Shown here: one piece after another, positions 63,946 to 64,000 of the stretch
Numbering within the stretch: position 1 is the stretch's first letter
Layout: every line of letters begins with the position of its first letter
From: Hydrogenophaga pseudoflava NBRC 102511
GTDB lineage: Bacteria > Pseudomonadota > Gammaproteobacteria > Burkholderiales > Burkholderiaceae_C
Assembly: GCF_001592285.1 (NCBI RefSeq)
Contig: NZ_BCWQ01000005.1
Location: forward strand, 186,001-250,000
DNA: 64,000 nt
Direction of reading: 5' to 3'
The notes under the pieces: model-generated
What the model was told of the DNA's origin: nothing
The model's input: the letters and a program-made list of their open reading frames with translations, nothing else
The model's database searches: none
Made by a program: the position numbers and the translations under genes

Positions 63946-64000
63946 TTACCGCAAGTCTTCAGCCGTCAGTCCAAACTCGGACATCGTTCTCTTGATGTCC
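63946..64000 (-). CDS. C-terminal end of an unidentified protein
   Basis: The last 18 codons of a minus-strand frame enter from beyond the window and end DIKRTMSEFGLTAEDLR, stop. The pattern SEFGLTAEDL recalls helical segments in small H-NS-like DNA-binding proteins, but the match is too short for a call. It would be convergent with the XRE repressor gene. Confidence 0.35.
   Translation of the reverse strand, partial: DIKRTMSEFGLTAEDLR

Noticed and set aside
1..64000. CRISPR arrays, rRNA genes or intact prophage structural genes
   Set aside because: No regularly spaced repeats, rRNA-like sequence or capsid, tail or terminase proteins were seen.

Overview
The window looks like a chromosomal segment of a betaproteobacterium of the order Burkholderiales, most likely a Comamonadaceae-type genome (Hydrogenophaga/Variovorax-like). 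This rests on the GC-rich codon use, a Bug-type tripartite tricarboxylate receptor, a DUF1840 protein, a branched-chain-type ABC transporter bundled with two CoA ligases, an aromatic CoA-ester pathway and a phcBSRQ-like quorum-sensing locus. No intact tRNA, rRNA or CRISPR array was seen. The genus is inference.

Bases 1-35100 are dense, GC-rich, ordinary-looking chromosome. They hold the end of srkA; ohrR and ohr (peroxide defence) behind a double palindromic operator; a 2OG-Fe(II) oxygenase; and a UPF0104-type flippase-like membrane protein. A four-gene translationally coupled operon on the minus strand (8146 to 3263) matches phcB-phcS-phcR-phcQ, the synthesis and sensing genes for 3-hydroxy fatty acid methyl ester signals. 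Next come htpG, an alpha/beta hydrolase, an RsuA-family pseudouridine synthase, a Crp/Fnr regulator, and an unusual pair: a UbiA-family prenyltransferase and an 1158-residue protein joining a GT39-like membrane domain to a terpene-cyclase-like toroid. On the plus strand follow an acyl-CoA synthetase, livG-livH-livM-binding protein-livF and a second CoA ligase (aromatic or branched acid uptake and activation), a Bug receptor, a DUF1840 protein and a six-gene operon. That operon encodes monooxygenase/reductase, MarR, enoyl-CoA hydratase, acyl-CoA dehydrogenase, aryl-CoA ligase and RidA, and fits aerobic 2-aminobenzoyl-CoA (anthranilate) or salicylyl-CoA breakdown. A clear terminator closes it.

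From about 35150 the DNA is visibly less GC-rich and accessory in character. A short stretch resembling a broken initiator-tRNA gene precedes a 1901-residue protein that carries one intact tyrosine recombinase domain, a second domain with most catalytic residues, and perhaps a decayed third. A catabolic island follows (esterase, TRAP binding protein, Baeyer-Villiger monooxygenase, short-chain dehydrogenase, MarR) with paired quasi-palindromes in its divergent promoter. Then come hupB, a helix-turn-helix protein, an unknown protein, a CIA30-like protein and an ADP-ribosylglycohydrolase.

Bases 51006-56273 encode a 1755-residue SF1 helicase-nuclease of the kind found in defence islands. The gene is flanked by a 13-base perfect direct repeat, as if it were a discrete cassette. 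An IS3-family element (56605-57932), an HNH fragment beside transposase debris, and an integrase module follow. The module has an integrase, a small HTH protein and a divergent repressor over two matching operators, with a GIY-YIG-like protein and three unknown proteins downstream. It reads as one end of an integrative element that probably continues past the window.

The strongest candidates for something undescribed are the multi-domain giant recombinase, the repeat-bounded helicase-nuclease cassette beside an extended ADP-ribosylglycohydrolase, and the glycosyltransferase/terpene-cyclase-like fusion paired with a UbiA enzyme.
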